Shown here: positions 56,231-64,000 of the stretch, piece by piece
Layout of the letters: each line of letters starts with the position of its first letter
Position numbering within the stretch: the first letter of the stretch is position 1
NCBI RefSeq assembly: GCF_003797765.1
Contig: NZ_RKMB01000016.1
Location: 1-64,000, forward strand
DNA from: Ramlibacter sp. WS9
GTDB taxonomy: Bacteria > Pseudomonadota > Gammaproteobacteria > Burkholderiales > Burkholderiaceae_C
DNA: 64,000 nt
Direction: 5' to 3'
Made by a program: the position numbers and the translations under genes
Notes under the pieces: model-generated
Databases searched by the model: none
Seen by the model: the letters and a program-made list of their open reading frames with translations, nothing else
What the model was told of the DNA's origin: nothing

Positions 56231-56677
56231 CTACTGCGAAATCTTCCGCCCTTCCTCGACCTGGTATTCGAAATAGCGTTGGAAGCTGAATGCGATGCTG
56301 GCCATGAGCACCGTGGTGCCGACCAGCAGTGACAGCGCCACGGCGGCGATCGTGAACCAGTTGGTGCCGCCCGCGGCTGCGTCTTCGCCGGCTGACCGGT
56401 TGAACCGCGCGTTCCACTTCTCGCGCGAGGTCAAGCCATAGACGATGGCGGTGAGCGCGCAGCCGGCAACCGTGAAACCCAGCAAGGGGATCAGCACCCA
56501 GCTCCACGCATCGTCCAGCCCGTACCGTTGCACGCGCTGGATGCCGTACAGGCCCAGCGCCGCGGGAATGGGCAGCGCCCAGCCCACCATGTCCCCGAAG
56601 CCATGCAAGTAGAAGCGGTGCAGGCCCAGGGGGCCGCCCAGAAAGGCCAGCCAGGCCGCGAGAGTCTTGTTTTTCAT
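56231..56677 (-). CDS. TM2-domain membrane protein
   Basis: A 148-aa protein opening with the TM2 motif (KTLAAWLAFLGGPLGLHRFY) and further hydrophobic stretches (VGWALPIPAALGLYGI; WVLIPLLGFTVAGCALTAIV; WFTIAAVALSLLVGTTVLM), about four helices. Its ATG overlaps the stop of the GNAT gene (56674-56677), so it is translated with it. Function of bacterial TM2 proteins is unknown. The gap 56119-56230 holds nothing identifiable. Confidence 0.85.
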   Translation of the reverse strand: MKNKTLAAWLAFLGGPLGLHRFYLHGFGDMVGWALPIPAALGLYGIQRVQRYGLDDAWSWVLIPLLGFTVAGCALTAIVYGLTSREKWNARFNRSAGEDAAAGGTNWFTIAAVALSLLVGTTVLMASIAFSFQRYFEYQVEEGRKISQ

Positions 56678-57216
56678 CCGGGGCTCGGCTCGGGCGGCGT
56701 GGTGTCGCCTTCACCCAGCGTTTTCTCCATCAGCACGATGTCGAGCCACTTGCCGAACTTCCAGCCGCACGACTTGAACGTGCCCACCGGCGTGAAGCCC
56801 AGCGTGCGGTGCACGCCGATCGAGCCCGCATTGTTGGAATCTCCGATGACCGCGATCAGTTTGCGGATGCCGAACGCTTCGGCCTGCGTCGCAAGCTCTG
56901 CTAGCAGGGCCTTGCCCAGCCCTTTGCCGGCGGCGTCGGGGTGCAGGTAGATCGAGTCTTCGGCTGAAAAACGGTAGGCCGGCCGGGGCTTGAACCACTG
57001 GCAATAGGCGTAGCCCAGGATGTGCCCGCCTTCCTCCGCGACCAGCCAGGGCAAGCCCTTGGCCAGCACGTCGGCGCGACGGGCCGCCAGCTCGGTCTCA
57101 GAGGGTGGCGTGGTCTCGAACGTCCCTGTTCCATGCAGCACGTGATGGGCATATATCGCGGTGATCGCGGGCAAATCGGCGTCGGTGCTGGGGCGTATGG
57201 TGCTCATAAAGGTCAT
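56674..57216 (-). CDS. GNAT acetyltransferase, phosphinothricin acetyltransferase-like
   Basis: A 180-aa GNAT enzyme of the PAT/MddA type: IRPSTDADLPAITAIYAHHV, then the CoA site YLHPDAAGKGLGKALLAEL and IGDSNNAGSIGVHRTLGF, plus the GWKFGKWLDIVLM end typical of the group. Substrates in the group are methionine sulfoximine/sulfone or phosphinothricin-like amino acids. Start 57216 or 57207; no clear ribosome site. Overlaps the TM2 gene; divergent from the rpsP operon. Confidence 0.9.
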   Translation of the reverse strand: MTFMSTIRPSTDADLPAITAIYAHHVLHGTGTFETTPPSETELAARRADVLAKGLPWLVAEEGGHILGYAYCQWFKPRPAYRFSAEDSIYLHPDAAGKGLGKALLAELATQAEAFGIRKLIAVIGDSNNAGSIGVHRTLGFTPVGTFKSCGWKFGKWLDIVLMEKTLGEGDTTPPEPSPG

Positions 57217-57222
57217 TGACGT

Positions 57223-57228
57223 TATAAT
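57223..57228 (+). promoter_or_regulatory. -10 element of the rpsP operon
   Basis: TATAAT at 57223-57228, 100 bp before the rpsP ATG. The matching -35 is not convincing. It implies a leader of roughly 95 nt containing the palindrome at 57296-57309. Confidence 0.5.
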
Positions 57229-57295
57229 CGTGGGCTCTACAGCGTGTCGCTGGCCGGGTGGCCGTAAGCGCGTGTCTCAACGCTGGAAAGATTTT

Positions 57296-57309
57296 GGGGA
57301 AATTTCCCC
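57296..57309. promoter_or_regulatory. Perfect palindrome in the rpsP leader
   Basis: GGGGAAATTTCCCC, 14 bp with no mismatch, 20 bp before the rpsP start codon. As RNA it could form a stem next to the ribosome site (AAGGA at 57318), so it may take part in autogenous control. It may equally be a chance feature or a DNA operator. Confidence 0.4.
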
Positions 57310-57328
57310 TCCCACCCAAGGATAAATC

Positions 57329-57583
57329 ATGGTCGTCATTCGACTCTCCCGTGGCGGCGCGAAAGCCCGTCCGTTCTTCAACATCGTCGTTGCCGACAAG
57401 CGTACCCGCCGCGACGGCCGCTTCATCGAGCGCATCGGTTTCTACAACCCCGGCGCCAAGGACAATGAAGAAGGCATCCGCATCGCCCAGGACCGCCTGA
57501 CGTACTGGCGCGGTGTCGGCGCGACCCCGTCGCCCACCGTCGAACGCCTGATCAAGCAAGCCGCGGCCAAGACGCCGGCTTAA
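57329..57583 (+). CDS. rpsP: 30S ribosomal protein S16
   Basis: Ribosomal protein needed for 30S assembly. 84 aa, opening [20 protein letters not shown] and [14 protein letters not shown]. First gene of the conserved rpsP-rimM-trmD-rplS operon, with a strong ribosome site (AAGGA) and a ~95-nt leader. 7-bp gap to rimM. Confidence 0.98.
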   Translation: MVVIRLSRGGAKARPFFNIVVADKRTRRDGRFIERIGFYNPGAKDNEEGIRIAQDRLTYWRGVGATPSPTVERLIKQAAAKTPA

Positions 57584-57590
57584 GGCAGTT

Positions 57591-58181
57591 ATGGCGGCCC
57601 CGCGTCCGGCAGCCCAGCTGCCTTCCGGCGTGGAGCCGGCCGAACTTCCGGCCGATGCGATCGAAATCGGGCGCATCGCCGATGCCTGGGGCATCAAGGG
57701 CTGGTTCAAGGTCCTGCCCCACAGCGCTTCCCCGGAAGCGCTTTTTTCTTCCAAGCGCTGGTATCTGCAACCGTCCGAAAAAGGCGCCAAGACCTTTTCC
57801 GGCACGGTGCTGCTGCGCGTGAAGGAGGCCAAGGAGCACTCCGACACCGTCGTGGCCACTGCGCATGAGGTGGACGACCGCAACGCGGCCGAGGCGCTTC
57901 GCGGGGCCCGAATTTTTGTTCCCCGTTCCAGCTTCCCCACCGCCAGCACCGACGAGTACTACTGGGTCGACCTGATCGGCCTGGACGTCGTGAATCGCGA
58001 AGGCGTAGCGCTCGGGCAGGTGCGTGAACTGCTGTCGACCGGCCCGCAGACCGTGCTGGTGCTCGAATACTTCGAGGACAGCAAGGTCCAGGAGCGGATG
58101 ATTCCCTTTGTTTCGGCCTACGTCGACACCGTGGACCTGCCTGGCAAGCGCATCACGGTCGACTGGCAGCCGGACTACTAG
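57591..58181 (+). CDS. rimM: Ribosome maturation factor RimM
   Basis: 16S rRNA-processing and 30S assembly factor binding S19. 196 aa: N-terminal domain EIGRIADAWGIKGWFKV and a C-terminal PRC-barrel (DEYYWVDLIGLDVVNREG ... IPFVSAYVDTVDLPGKRI). The N-terminal ~20 residues (AAPRPAAQLPSG) are a comamonad-typical extension. Within the ribosomal operon, 15 bp from trmD. Confidence 0.97.
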   Translation: MAAPRPAAQLPSGVEPAELPADAIEIGRIADAWGIKGWFKVLPHSASPEALFSSKRWYLQPSEKGAKTFSGTVLLRVKEAKEHSDTVVATAHEVDDRNAAEALRGARIFVPRSSFPTASTDEYYWVDLIGLDVVNREGVALGQVRELLSTGPQTVLVLEYFEDSKVQERMIPFVSAYVDTVDLPGKRITVDWQPDY

Positions 58182-58196
58182 CGCGAAAGTCACGCG

Positions 58197-58943
58197 ATGC
58201 GCTTCGACGTCATCACGCTGTTTCCCGAACTGTTCGCGCCTTTCCTGGTGAGCGGCGTCACTCGCCGCGCGTACGAATCCAAGCTGGTGGACGTGCGCCT
58301 GTGGAACCCGCGCGATTTCGCCGAGGGCAACTACAAGCGCGTGGACGATCGTCCCTTCGGCGGTGGGCCGGGTATGGTGATGATGGCCGCGCCCCTGGCG
58401 CAGTGCCTCGCGGCGATCCAGGCCGAGCGCGCCGATACGGCGCCCGTGGTGCTGTTCTCGCCGGTCGGCGAACGGCTGGACCACGCGGGGGTGGAGCGCT
58501 GGTCGGCAAGCCAGGGCGCCGTGCTGATCTGCGGCCGCTACGAAGGGATCGACCAACGATTCATCGACCGGCACGTGACCGTTCAGATCAGTCTGGGCGA
58601 CTTCGTGCTTTCGGGCGGCGAGATCGCGGCCATGGCGCTGCTGGATGCCGTCGCGCGGCTGCAGCCCGGCGTGCTGGGTGACGAGGACAGCTCGCAGTTC
58701 GACAGCTTCAACCCGGCCCTGGACGGGCTGCTGGACTGCCCGCACTACACCCGGCCGGAGGAGTGGGACGGCCTCAAGGCGCCGCCCGAACTGCTGTCGG
58801 GCCACCATGCACAAATCGAGCGTTGGCGCCGCGACCGCCGGCTGGAAATCACCGCGCGCCGCCGACCGGACCTGATCGCCGTAGCCCGGGCTGCCGGTGC
58901 CTTGTCGAAAGCCGACGAGGCCTTGCTGGCAACGCTGCCGTAA
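58197..58943 (+). CDS. trmD: tRNA (guanine-37-N1)-methyltransferase
   Basis: SPOUT-class methyltransferase placing m1G37 in tRNAs, preventing frameshifts. 248 aa. [16 protein letters not shown] opening, [13 protein letters not shown], knot segments [13 protein letters not shown] and [15 protein letters not shown]. Third gene of the operon; the 103-bp gap to rplS contains an internal promoter. Confidence 0.98.
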   Translation: MRFDVITLFPELFAPFLVSGVTRRAYESKLVDVRLWNPRDFAEGNYKRVDDRPFGGGPGMVMMAAPLAQCLAAIQAERADTAPVVLFSPVGERLDHAGVERWSASQGAVLICGRYEGIDQRFIDRHVTVQISLGDFVLSGGEIAAMALLDAVARLQPGVLGDEDSSQFDSFNPALDGLLDCPHYTRPEEWDGLKAPPELLSGHHAQIERWRRDRRLEITARRRPDLIAVARAAGALSKADEALLATLP

Positions 58944-58950
58944 AACTGTT

Positions 58951-58956
58951 TATAAT
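58951..58956 (+). promoter_or_regulatory. -10 element in the trmD-rplS spacer
   Basis: TATAAT at 58951-58956, 91 bp before the rplS start, with a weak TGGCAA (18-bp spacer) upstream inside trmD. The ~85-nt leader contains CAAAGGC and, about 40 nt on, GCCTTTTG, which could pair. Suggests separate expression of L19. Confidence 0.5.
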
Positions 58957-59046
58957 CAAAGGCTTTCCGATCCTCTGCCCGGCCGCCTGACCGCTTTTTA
59001 GCACCCAGGCCTTTTGTGTAGCGCGGGCACGATCACAGAGGTAAAC

Positions 59047-59439
59047 ATGAACCTGATCCAGATCCTCGAGCAAGAGGAAATCGCCCGCCTGGGCAAGAAG
59101 ATCCCCGAGTTCGCCCCCGGCGACACCGTGATCGTCAGCGTCAACGTCGTCGAAGGCACCCGCAAACGCGCCCAGGCTTTCGAAGGCGTCGTCATCGCCA
59201 AGCGCAATCGCGGCCTCAACAGCGGCTTCACGGTGCGCAAGATCTCCAGCGGCGAAGGCGTGGAGCGCACGTTCCAGACCTACAGCCCGCTGATCGCCGG
59301 CATCGAAGTCAAGCGCCGCGGCGACGTCCGCCGTGCCAAGCTGTACTACCTGCGTGACCGCAGCGGCAAGTCGGCTCGCATCAAGGAAAAGCTGGCCCAC
59401 CGCAACAAGCCCGCCGCTACCGCTGCCGCTGCCGAATAA
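59047..59439 (+). CDS. rplS: 50S ribosomal protein L19
   Basis: Ribosomal protein at the 30S-50S interface. 130 aa: [20 protein letters not shown] and the core [20 protein letters not shown], ending in an Ala-rich tail ([10 protein letters not shown]). Last gene of the rpsP operon. AGAGGT precedes the ATG at 59047. Followed by an intrinsic terminator. Confidence 0.98.
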   Translation: MNLIQILEQEEIARLGKKIPEFAPGDTVIVSVNVVEGTRKRAQAFEGVVIAKRNRGLNSGFTVRKISSGEGVERTFQTYSPLIAGIEVKRRGDVRRAKLYYLRDRSGKSARIKEKLAHRNKPAATAAAAE

Positions 59440-59455
59440 GCGAAGGCTTCGCCAA

Positions 59456-59492
59456 AAAAACCGCCGCCGGCTTCGTGCTCGTGGCGGTTTTT
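59456..59492 (+). terminator. Intrinsic terminator after rplS
   Basis: Arms AAAAACCGCC (59456-59465) and GGCGGTTTTT (59483-59492) with a 17-nt loop; the T-run continues the right arm. It ends the ribosomal operon 16 bp after the rplS stop. Confidence 0.8.
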
Positions 59493-59514
59493 GCATTCCG
59501 GCCCACCTCATTCC

Positions 59515-60222
59515 ATGCCCATCGATCCCGTCCCCGCCTACGTGCCGCTGTCCAAGCTGCCGAACTTCGATCCCCGTACCGTGCCGGTGGTCGGCATCGA
59601 CACGCACTTACCTGCCGTGAGTCCGGAGGCACTGCGTCCCGATTCGCTGCGTGAGCGATTCGCTTCGCCGCCCCACTGGGAGCCGGAGGTGTGGGCGGAA
59701 CCGAAATTCACCGATCGCGAGCCGGCCCGCGCCTCCGTGCTGGTGGCCGTGGTGATGCGCGAGCGGCCGACAGTGATCCTCACCGAACGCACGACGCACT
59801 TGTCCACGCACTCCGGGCAGGTGGCGTTTCCCGGGGGCAAGCAGGACGAGACGGACACCGATACCGCCCACACGGCCCTGCGTGAGGCGCAGGAAGAGAT
59901 CGGCCTCGCGCCTGAGTTGGTGGAAGTGGTTGGGCAGATGCCCACTTACACCACGGGCACGCGATTCATCATCACGCCCGTCGTCGCGCTGGTGCAACCC
60001 GATCACCGGCTCAACATCAACGCATTTGAAGTCGCCGACGCCTTCGAAGTGCCGCTGGAATTCCTGATGAACCCGGCGCATCACAGGCGCCACGCGATCG
60101 AATGGGCCGGCGCACGCCGCGAGTGGTTCTCCATGCCCTTCATGGACGGCACCACGGAGCGCTTCATCTGGGGGGCCACCGCGGCCATGCTGCGCAACTT
60201 CTACCGGTTCCTCGCCGCCTGA
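59515..60222 (+). CDS. Nudix hydrolase, CoA pyrophosphatase-like
   Basis: A 235-aa Nudix hydrolase. The Nudix box GGKQDETDTDTAHTALREAQ continues EEIGL, and the preceding RTTHLSTHSGQVAFPGG is the NuCoA signature (LLTxR...GxxxFPGG) of CoA and acyl-CoA pyrophosphatases (NudL). Hydrolyses the diphosphate in CoA derivatives, using Mg. Start at 59515 is by family N-terminus. It follows the rplS terminator and is separately transcribed. Confidence 0.93.
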   Translation: MPIDPVPAYVPLSKLPNFDPRTVPVVGIDTHLPAVSPEALRPDSLRERFASPPHWEPEVWAEPKFTDREPARASVLVAVVMRERPTVILTERTTHLSTHSGQVAFPGGKQDETDTDTAHTALREAQEEIGLAPELVEVVGQMPTYTTGTRFIITPVVALVQPDHRLNINAFEVADAFEVPLEFLMNPAHHRRHAIEWAGARREWFSMPFMDGTTERFIWGATAAMLRNFYRFLAA

Positions 60223-60258
60223 CGAGGGTGGGCTCACGGCGGCCTTTATGATTGCCGC

Positions 60259-61254
60259 ATGAGTTTCTTCGCCATCCTGTTCGCCCTGCTGATCGAGCAG
60301 GTGCGTCCGCTGGCACGGCACAACCCGATCCACGCCGGCCTGCGAGGCTGGGCCCGCTGGGTCAGCCGCAATTTCGACGCGGGCAAGCCGCACCATGGCT
60401 GGGTCGCCTGGACGCTGGCAGTCGTGTTGCCCGCATTGGTGGCCTTGGGCGTGCATTGGGCGCTGGCGCTTCTGGTCGGTTGGCCCGTCGCCGTGCTCTG
60501 GAACGTCGCGGTGCTGTACGTGACGCTGGGTTTCAGGCAGTTCAGCCACCATTTCACCAACATCCGCGACGCGCTGGACACGGCCGACGAGCCACGCGCG
60601 CGCGAGTTGCTGGCGCAATGGCAGCAAGTGGATGCGAGCGAACTGCCGCGCAGCGAGATCGTGCGGCATGTCATCGAATATTCGGTTTTGGCGGCGCACA
60701 GGCACGTGTTCGGTGTGCTGGCCTGGTATTCGGTGCTTGCGGCGTTCGGCTTCGGCCCGGCCGGGGCAGTGCTGTACCGCATGACCGAATTTGTCGCCCG
60801 CTATTGGAAGCACCGCGACCGCACACAGGCCCAACCGGCCAGCCAGGCACTGGAAACTGCGGCCACGAGTGCCTGGAGCGTGATCGACTGGCTGCCCGCG
60901 CGCATTACGGCGCTGGCCTTCGCCGTGGTCGGCAGCTTCGAGGAGGCGATCGACTGCTGGCGCAACCATGCCCAGCGTTTCCCCAATGACAACGATGGAG
61001 TGATCCTGGCGGCGACGTCGGGTGCCGTCAACGTGCGCCTGGGCGGCGAAGCGCTGAAGTCGGCTGCGTTCGCGCCCAATGCCTCCCAGGGCTTTAGCTC
61101 GGCCGGCGCCGAGACGATAGACGACAGCGAAAGCACACCCGGCCGCGAGGCGGAGATCGGCCACCTGCGGAGCATCGTCGGCCTGGTGTGGCGCTCGGTC
61201 GTGCTGTGGATGGTGTTGCTGGCGCTGTTGACGCTGGCGCGGCTGCTGGGCTAA
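60259..61254 (+). CDS. CobD/CbiB-family membrane protein
   Basis: A 331-aa protein with several membrane helices (WTLAVVLPALVALGVHWALA; VFGVLAWYSVLAAFGFGPAG; VVLWMVLLALLTLARLL). It opens like CobD/CbiB or AmpE (FFAILFALLIEQVRPL) and is annotated in comamonads as CobD-like, but no other cobalamin gene is present here, so a true adenosylcobinamide phosphate synthase is doubtful. It lies 4 bp before hisC; the CobD-hisC-type pairing recalls CobC, but the hisC product looks like a normal histidinol-phosphate enzyme. Confidence 0.75.
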   Translation: MSFFAILFALLIEQVRPLARHNPIHAGLRGWARWVSRNFDAGKPHHGWVAWTLAVVLPALVALGVHWALALLVGWPVAVLWNVAVLYVTLGFRQFSHHFTNIRDALDTADEPRARELLAQWQQVDASELPRSEIVRHVIEYSVLAAHRHVFGVLAWYSVLAAFGFGPAGAVLYRMTEFVARYWKHRDRTQAQPASQALETAATSAWSVIDWLPARITALAFAVVGSFEEAIDCWRNHAQRFPNDNDGVILAATSGAVNVRLGGEALKSAAFAPNASQGFSSAGAETIDDSESTPGREAEIGHLRSIVGLVWRSVVLWMVLLALLTLARLLG

Positions 61255-61257
61255 CCG

Positions 61258-62337
61258 ATGGACGGCCAAGCCTTGTGGAGCCCGCGGGTGCGCGAGCTGG
61301 TGCCCTACGTTCCCGGCGAGCAGCCGCGCATCGCCAATCTGGTCAAGCTCAATACCAACGAGAACCCGTATCCCCCGTCACCGCGCGTCGTCGCCGCGAT
61401 CGAGCAGGCGGCGCGGCAGGGCTTGCAGCTTTATCCCGACCCGGAGTCGACCGCCCTGCGCGAAACCATTGCCGCGCATCATGGGATCGATGCGGCGCAG
61501 GTCTTCCCCGGCAATGGATCTGACGAAGTGCTTGCGCACGCGTTCTTCGCGTTCTTCCAGCAGCCGAGGCCGCTGCTGATGCCCGACATCACGTACAGCT
61601 TCTACCGCGTGTATTGCCAGCTGTACGGCATCCGGGCGGAACTGCTGCCGGTAGACGATGCATTGCAGATCGACATGGCCCACTACGCTGGCCGCCCGGC
61701 GGGCGGCGTGGTCATCGCCAACCCGAACGCACCGACCGGCAGCGCGCTGCCTCTGGCTGCGATCGAGACTTTGCTGCAATCGCAGCCCGGCAGCGTGGTG
61801 CTGGTCGATGAGGCCTATGTGGACTTCGGTGCGGACAGCGCGATGCCGCTGGTCGAGAAATACCCCAACCTGCTGGTGGTGCATACGCTGTCGAAGGCGC
61901 GCTCGCTGGCGGGCTTGCGCGTGGGTTTCGCGGCGGGGCAACGTCATTTGATCGAAGCGTTGGAGCGTGTGAAGAACAGCTTCAACTCGTATCCGCTGGG
62001 TCGGCCGGCGCAGGCCGGCGCTGCGGCGGCCTATGAGGACAGTGAGTACTTCGAGCAGACGCGCCAGGCCGTGATAGCGGCTCGCGAAGAGCTCACCGTG
62101 CAGCTTTGGCGGCTGGGATTCGATGTGCTGCCGTCGAAGGCCAACTTCGTGTTTGCGCGGCACCCGCGCCAGGACGCGGCCGCGCTGGCGTCGCGGTTGC
62201 GCGAGCACGGTGTGCTGGTGAGGCACTTCAAGCAACCGCGCATCGATCAGTATCTGCGAATCAGCGTGGGCACGCCGGCGCAGTGCGAAGCGCTGGTGAA
62301 TGCGTTGCGGCTGTTGCTGCCCACGCCCTCACCCTAG
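61258..62337 (+). CDS. hisC: Histidinol-phosphate aminotransferase
   Basis: Class I/II PLP aminotransferase of histidine synthesis. 359 aa. [15 protein letters not shown] opening, [10 protein letters not shown] and the PLP lysine in [17 protein letters not shown]. It is a stand-alone hisC outside a his operon; a second copy in the his locus would be usual, so it could alternatively serve phenylalanine or cobalamin metabolism. The stop codon (62335-62337) and last residues fall inside the repeat at 62326. Confidence 0.9.
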   Translation: MDGQALWSPRVRELVPYVPGEQPRIANLVKLNTNENPYPPSPRVVAAIEQAARQGLQLYPDPESTALRETIAAHHGIDAAQVFPGNGSDEVLAHAFFAFFQQPRPLLMPDITYSFYRVYCQLYGIRAELLPVDDALQIDMAHYAGRPAGGVVIANPNAPTGSALPLAAIETLLQSQPGSVVLVDEAYVDFGADSAMPLVEKYPNLLVVHTLSKARSLAGLRVGFAAGQRHLIEALERVKNSFNSYPLGRPAQAGAAAAYEDSEYFEQTRQAVIAAREELTVQLWRLGFDVLPSKANFVFARHPRQDAAALASRLREHGVLVRHFKQPRIDQYLRISVGTPAQCEALVNALRLLLPTPSP

Positions 62338-62360
62338 CCCTCTCCCAGGGGGAGAGGGGA
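62326..62360. repeat. Interspersed palindromic repeat, family D
   Basis: CCCTCACCCTAGCCCTCTCC followed by a perfect 9-bp stem CCCTCTCCC / GGGAGAGGG (62338-62346 and 62350-62358) with loop AGG. I recall this core across many proteobacterial genomes. It supplies the hisC stop codon and ends 5 bp before the rsgA gene end, so it probably acts as a hairpin for both convergent transcripts. Confidence 0.75.
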
Positions 62361-62364
62361 CAAG

Positions 62365-63288
62365 TCAGTACCGCTCGGGCTGCGAGAGCTCGGCGAACAG
62401 TTCCTTGTAGATGCGGTAGCGCGACGGCGTGATGCCGCCTTCGGCCGGGTCCTTGCCCGTGGCCGCGATCACGTCGCAGCCCGGCTCATGCAGGTGCGTG
62501 CAGTTGTAGAACTTGCAGTTGCCCAGGTGTGCCCTGAAGTCCGGCATGCAGCCGGCCAGCTGCATCGGCTCGATGTGGTTCAGGCCGAACTCCTGGAAGC
62601 CGGGCGAGTCGATCAGGGCCGTCGTGCGCTCCTTGTCGACCCAATACCAGGTGGTGCTGGTCGTGGTGTGCTTGCCGGAATTGAGCGCCTGGGAAATCTC
62701 GCCGGTCAACACGGTGGCGCCTGGCACGAGAAGGTTGATCAGCGTGCTCTTTCCCGCGCCCGATGGCCCGAGCACCAGCGTCGTCTTGCCGCTCAGGTGC
62801 TTGAGCAGGTGGTCGCGATCGACCGCGCCCGAGAGCCGCAGGCACAAGGGCAGTACCCCATACTGCATGCGCTGGTAGGGCAGCAACCGGGCCCACGCGC
62901 GCTCGAAGGGTTCGACCAGGTCGCTCTTGTTCAGCGCGACGATGGGCGTGATCTTTTCAGCTTCCGCGGCGATCAGCGCGCGCGAGAGCTGGCTTTCGGA
63001 GAACTCCGGCTCCGCGGCCACCAGGATCAACACCAGGTCCAGGTTGGCGGCGAAAGACTTGGTGCGGATCTCGTCCTGGCGGTAGAAGAGGTTGCGCCGC
63101 GGCTCGACCTTCTCGATGGTCCCCTCGTCGTGGGAGCCCTGCCAGAGGACGCGGTCGCCGACGACGGCCGTGCTCTTCTTGCCTCGCGGGTGACAGATCA
63201 GCCGCTGGCCTTCAGGTGTTTCGACGAGGAAGTGGCGACCGTGGCTCGCAACCACCAGCCCGCGATCGAGCGCCGCGCGCTCAGCCAA
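62365..63288 (-). CDS. rsgA: Ribosome small subunit-dependent GTPase RsgA
   Basis: Circularly permuted GTPase that checks late 30S assembly. 307 aa. OB-fold N-terminus (VVGDRVLWQGSHDEGTIEKV), then G4 NKSDL, G1 GPSGAGKST and G3 DSPGFQEFG in the permuted order, then the Zn-knuckle CKFYNCTHLHEPGC. Follows the pterin dehydratase gene by 12 bp. Convergent with hisC. Confidence 0.96.
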   Translation of the reverse strand: MAERAALDRGLVVASHGRHFLVETPEGQRLICHPRGKKSTAVVGDRVLWQGSHDEGTIEKVEPRRNLFYRQDEIRTKSFAANLDLVLILVAAEPEFSESQLSRALIAAEAEKITPIVALNKSDLVEPFERAWARLLPYQRMQYGVLPLCLRLSGAVDRDHLLKHLSGKTTLVLGPSGAGKSTLINLLVPGATVLTGEISQALNSGKHTTTSTTWYWVDKERTTALIDSPGFQEFGLNHIEPMQLAGCMPDFRAHLGNCKFYNCTHLHEPGCDVIAATGKDPAEGGITPSRYRIYKELFAELSQPERY

Positions 63289-63300
63289 GACGAATCGCCT

Positions 63301-63636
63301 TCATGCGAGGAGCGCGTTGGCCTGCGCCGCGCATTCGAAATCTGTCTCCGACAGCCCGTTGACGTCGTGGGTGTTGAAGCGAACGACACAACGGCCGTAA
63401 TGAACGGAAAGATCGGGGTGGTGGTCTTGCGCGTTGGCGATGAAGGCCAGCGCGTTCACGAACGAGATAGTCTCGTAGTAGTTGGCGAAGGTATAGGTCT
63501 TTTCGATGGCGACATCGGCGCCGTCTCCGGTGAGCTGCCAGCCGGGCAGGGACGCGAGGCGGCTGACGATTTCCGTGGCGGTGAGCGCGCGGCGCGGCAG
63601 GAGGGACCAGTCTTTTTTCTTCATCATGCTTGTCAT
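63301..63636 (-). CDS. phhB: 4a-hydroxytetrahydrobiopterin dehydratase
   Basis: Pterin-4a-carbinolamine dehydratase (DCoH/PhhB), recycling the pterin cofactor of phenylalanine hydroxylase. 111 aa from 63636 (or ~108 from 63627). Catalytic histidines lie in NAQDHHPDLSVHYGRCVV and the acid-base segment in VRFNTHDVNGL. Its ATG overlaps the stop of the M48 peptidase gene. Phenylalanine hydroxylase is not in the window. Confidence 0.93.
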   Translation of the reverse strand: MTSMMKKKDWSLLPRRALTATEIVSRLASLPGWQLTGDGADVAIEKTYTFANYYETISFVNALAFIANAQDHHPDLSVHYGRCVVRFNTHDVNGLSETDFECAAQANALLA

Positions 63637-64000
63637 GCGGCACTCCCGGCAGTCATGCGTTGCAGCCGCTCGGACGCGGGCGGATGCGAGTAGTAGAACT
63701 TCACGAAGACCGGGTCGGGTGTCAGCGTGGAGGCGTTGTCTTCGTAGAGCTTCAGCAAGGCGGTGGAAAGATCCTGGCCGCTGGTTTGCTGGACGGCGTA
63801 CGCATCGGCTTCGAATTCATGCTTGCGCGACAGGCGCGCCATCAAGGGCGAAACGAAGAAAGAGAACACGGGCACTGCCAACAGGAACAGCAGCAGCGCG
63901 AGCGCGTCGTTGGGACCACTCAGGTTCGGGCGCACGCCCAGGCCCGTATAGAACCACACCTGCGTTGACAGCCAGCCGAGCAGCGCGAACCCTCCGAGGC
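63633..64000 (-). CDS. M48 family metallopeptidase, 3-prime part only (window edge)
   Basis: The C-terminal ~122 residues of a Ste24/HtpX-type membrane zinc protease; the gene starts outside the window. Visible parts are a hydrophobic stretch (ALALLLFLLAVPVFSFFV), LSRKHEFEADAYAVQQ (the third zinc ligand Glu in the FEADAYA helix) and PVFVKFYYSHPPASERLQRM. The catalytic HExxH is not in the window. Reading continues upstream without a break to the window edge. Co-transcribed with phhB and rsgA. Confidence 0.93.
   Translation of the reverse strand, partial: LGGFALLGWLSTQVWFYTGLGVRPNLSGPNDALALLLFLLAVPVFSFFVSPLMARLSRKHEFEADAYAVQQTSGQDLSTALLKLYEDNASTLTPDPVFVKFYYSHPPASERLQRMTAGSAA

Noticed and set aside
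60259-62337. CobD plus CobC-type cobalamin pair
   Set aside because: The aminotransferase lacks anything specific to CobC and reads as HisC; no other cobalamin gene is in the window.

Overview
The window is a 64 kb piece of high-GC chromosome from a betaproteobacterium, most likely Burkholderiales, family Comamonadaceae (Ramlibacter/Variovorax-like). The evidence is the gene families and their order (mdh next to a CitE-like lyase and acnB; argF-argD next to a DUF3579 gene and rpsT; rpsP-rimM-trmD-rplS; an orphan Bug-type binding protein) and several short GC-rich interspersed repeats that I recall from comamonad genomes. Family-level placement is inference. It reads as ordinary, densely packed chromosome: about 73 protein genes, most intergenic gaps under 200 bp, no tRNA, rRNA, phage, insertion sequence or CRISPR array seen.

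Layout. 0-8 kb: TCA-cycle genes (mdh, CitE-like lyase, a small exported protein, acnB), an orphan ribbon-helix-helix antitoxin-like gene between two terminators, and a stand-alone molybdopterin oxidoreductase. 8-21 kb: an MmyB-type regulator divergent from a small membrane protein, serC-serA, acnA, a LysR regulator divergent from a degenerate BLUF protein, an FAD monooxygenase, and the leftward kynB-kynU-kynA operon for tryptophan to anthranilate. 21-29 kb: a YkgJ-type protein divergent from a small gene carrying a perfect LexA/SOS box, argD-argF, DUF3579, a lipoprotein, a DUF2975/XRE pair, rpsT, a signal peptidase I, murJ and a SirB1-like protein.

29-45 kb is catabolic and accessory metabolism: a Bug protein-amidase-hydratase operon, OsmC, acyl-CoA ligase, catalase-like protein, enolase-superfamily enzyme, DUF488, NDH-2-like oxidoreductase, a MetE core-only methionine synthase with a serine hydrolase, cupin plus response regulator, quinone-reductase-like and SDR enzymes. 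45-50 kb is an ergothioneine locus (egtB-egtD) followed closely by DUF427, a MerA-like flavoprotein and a 2OG-Fe dioxygenase. 50-57 kb holds a YqjD/YqjE/YqjK-like envelope module, a broken SDR gene, a secreted intradiol dioxygenase, an RluA-type pseudouridine synthase whose start overlaps that of a divergent DUF486 gene, the DUF47-Pit phosphate pair and two GNAT acetyltransferases. 57-64 kb is housekeeping: rpsP-rimM-trmD-rplS, a Nudix hydrolase, a CobD-like membrane protein, hisC, then leftward M48 peptidase (cut by the window edge), a pterin carbinolamine dehydratase and rsgA.

The points most worth a second look are the SOS box in front of an uncharacterised Myb/HTH-like gene, the BLUF protein lacking its photochemical tyrosine, the MetE core enzyme without a recognisable partner, the genes attached to the ergothioneine pair, and interspersed repeats that supply a likely start region for one gene and the stop codon of another.
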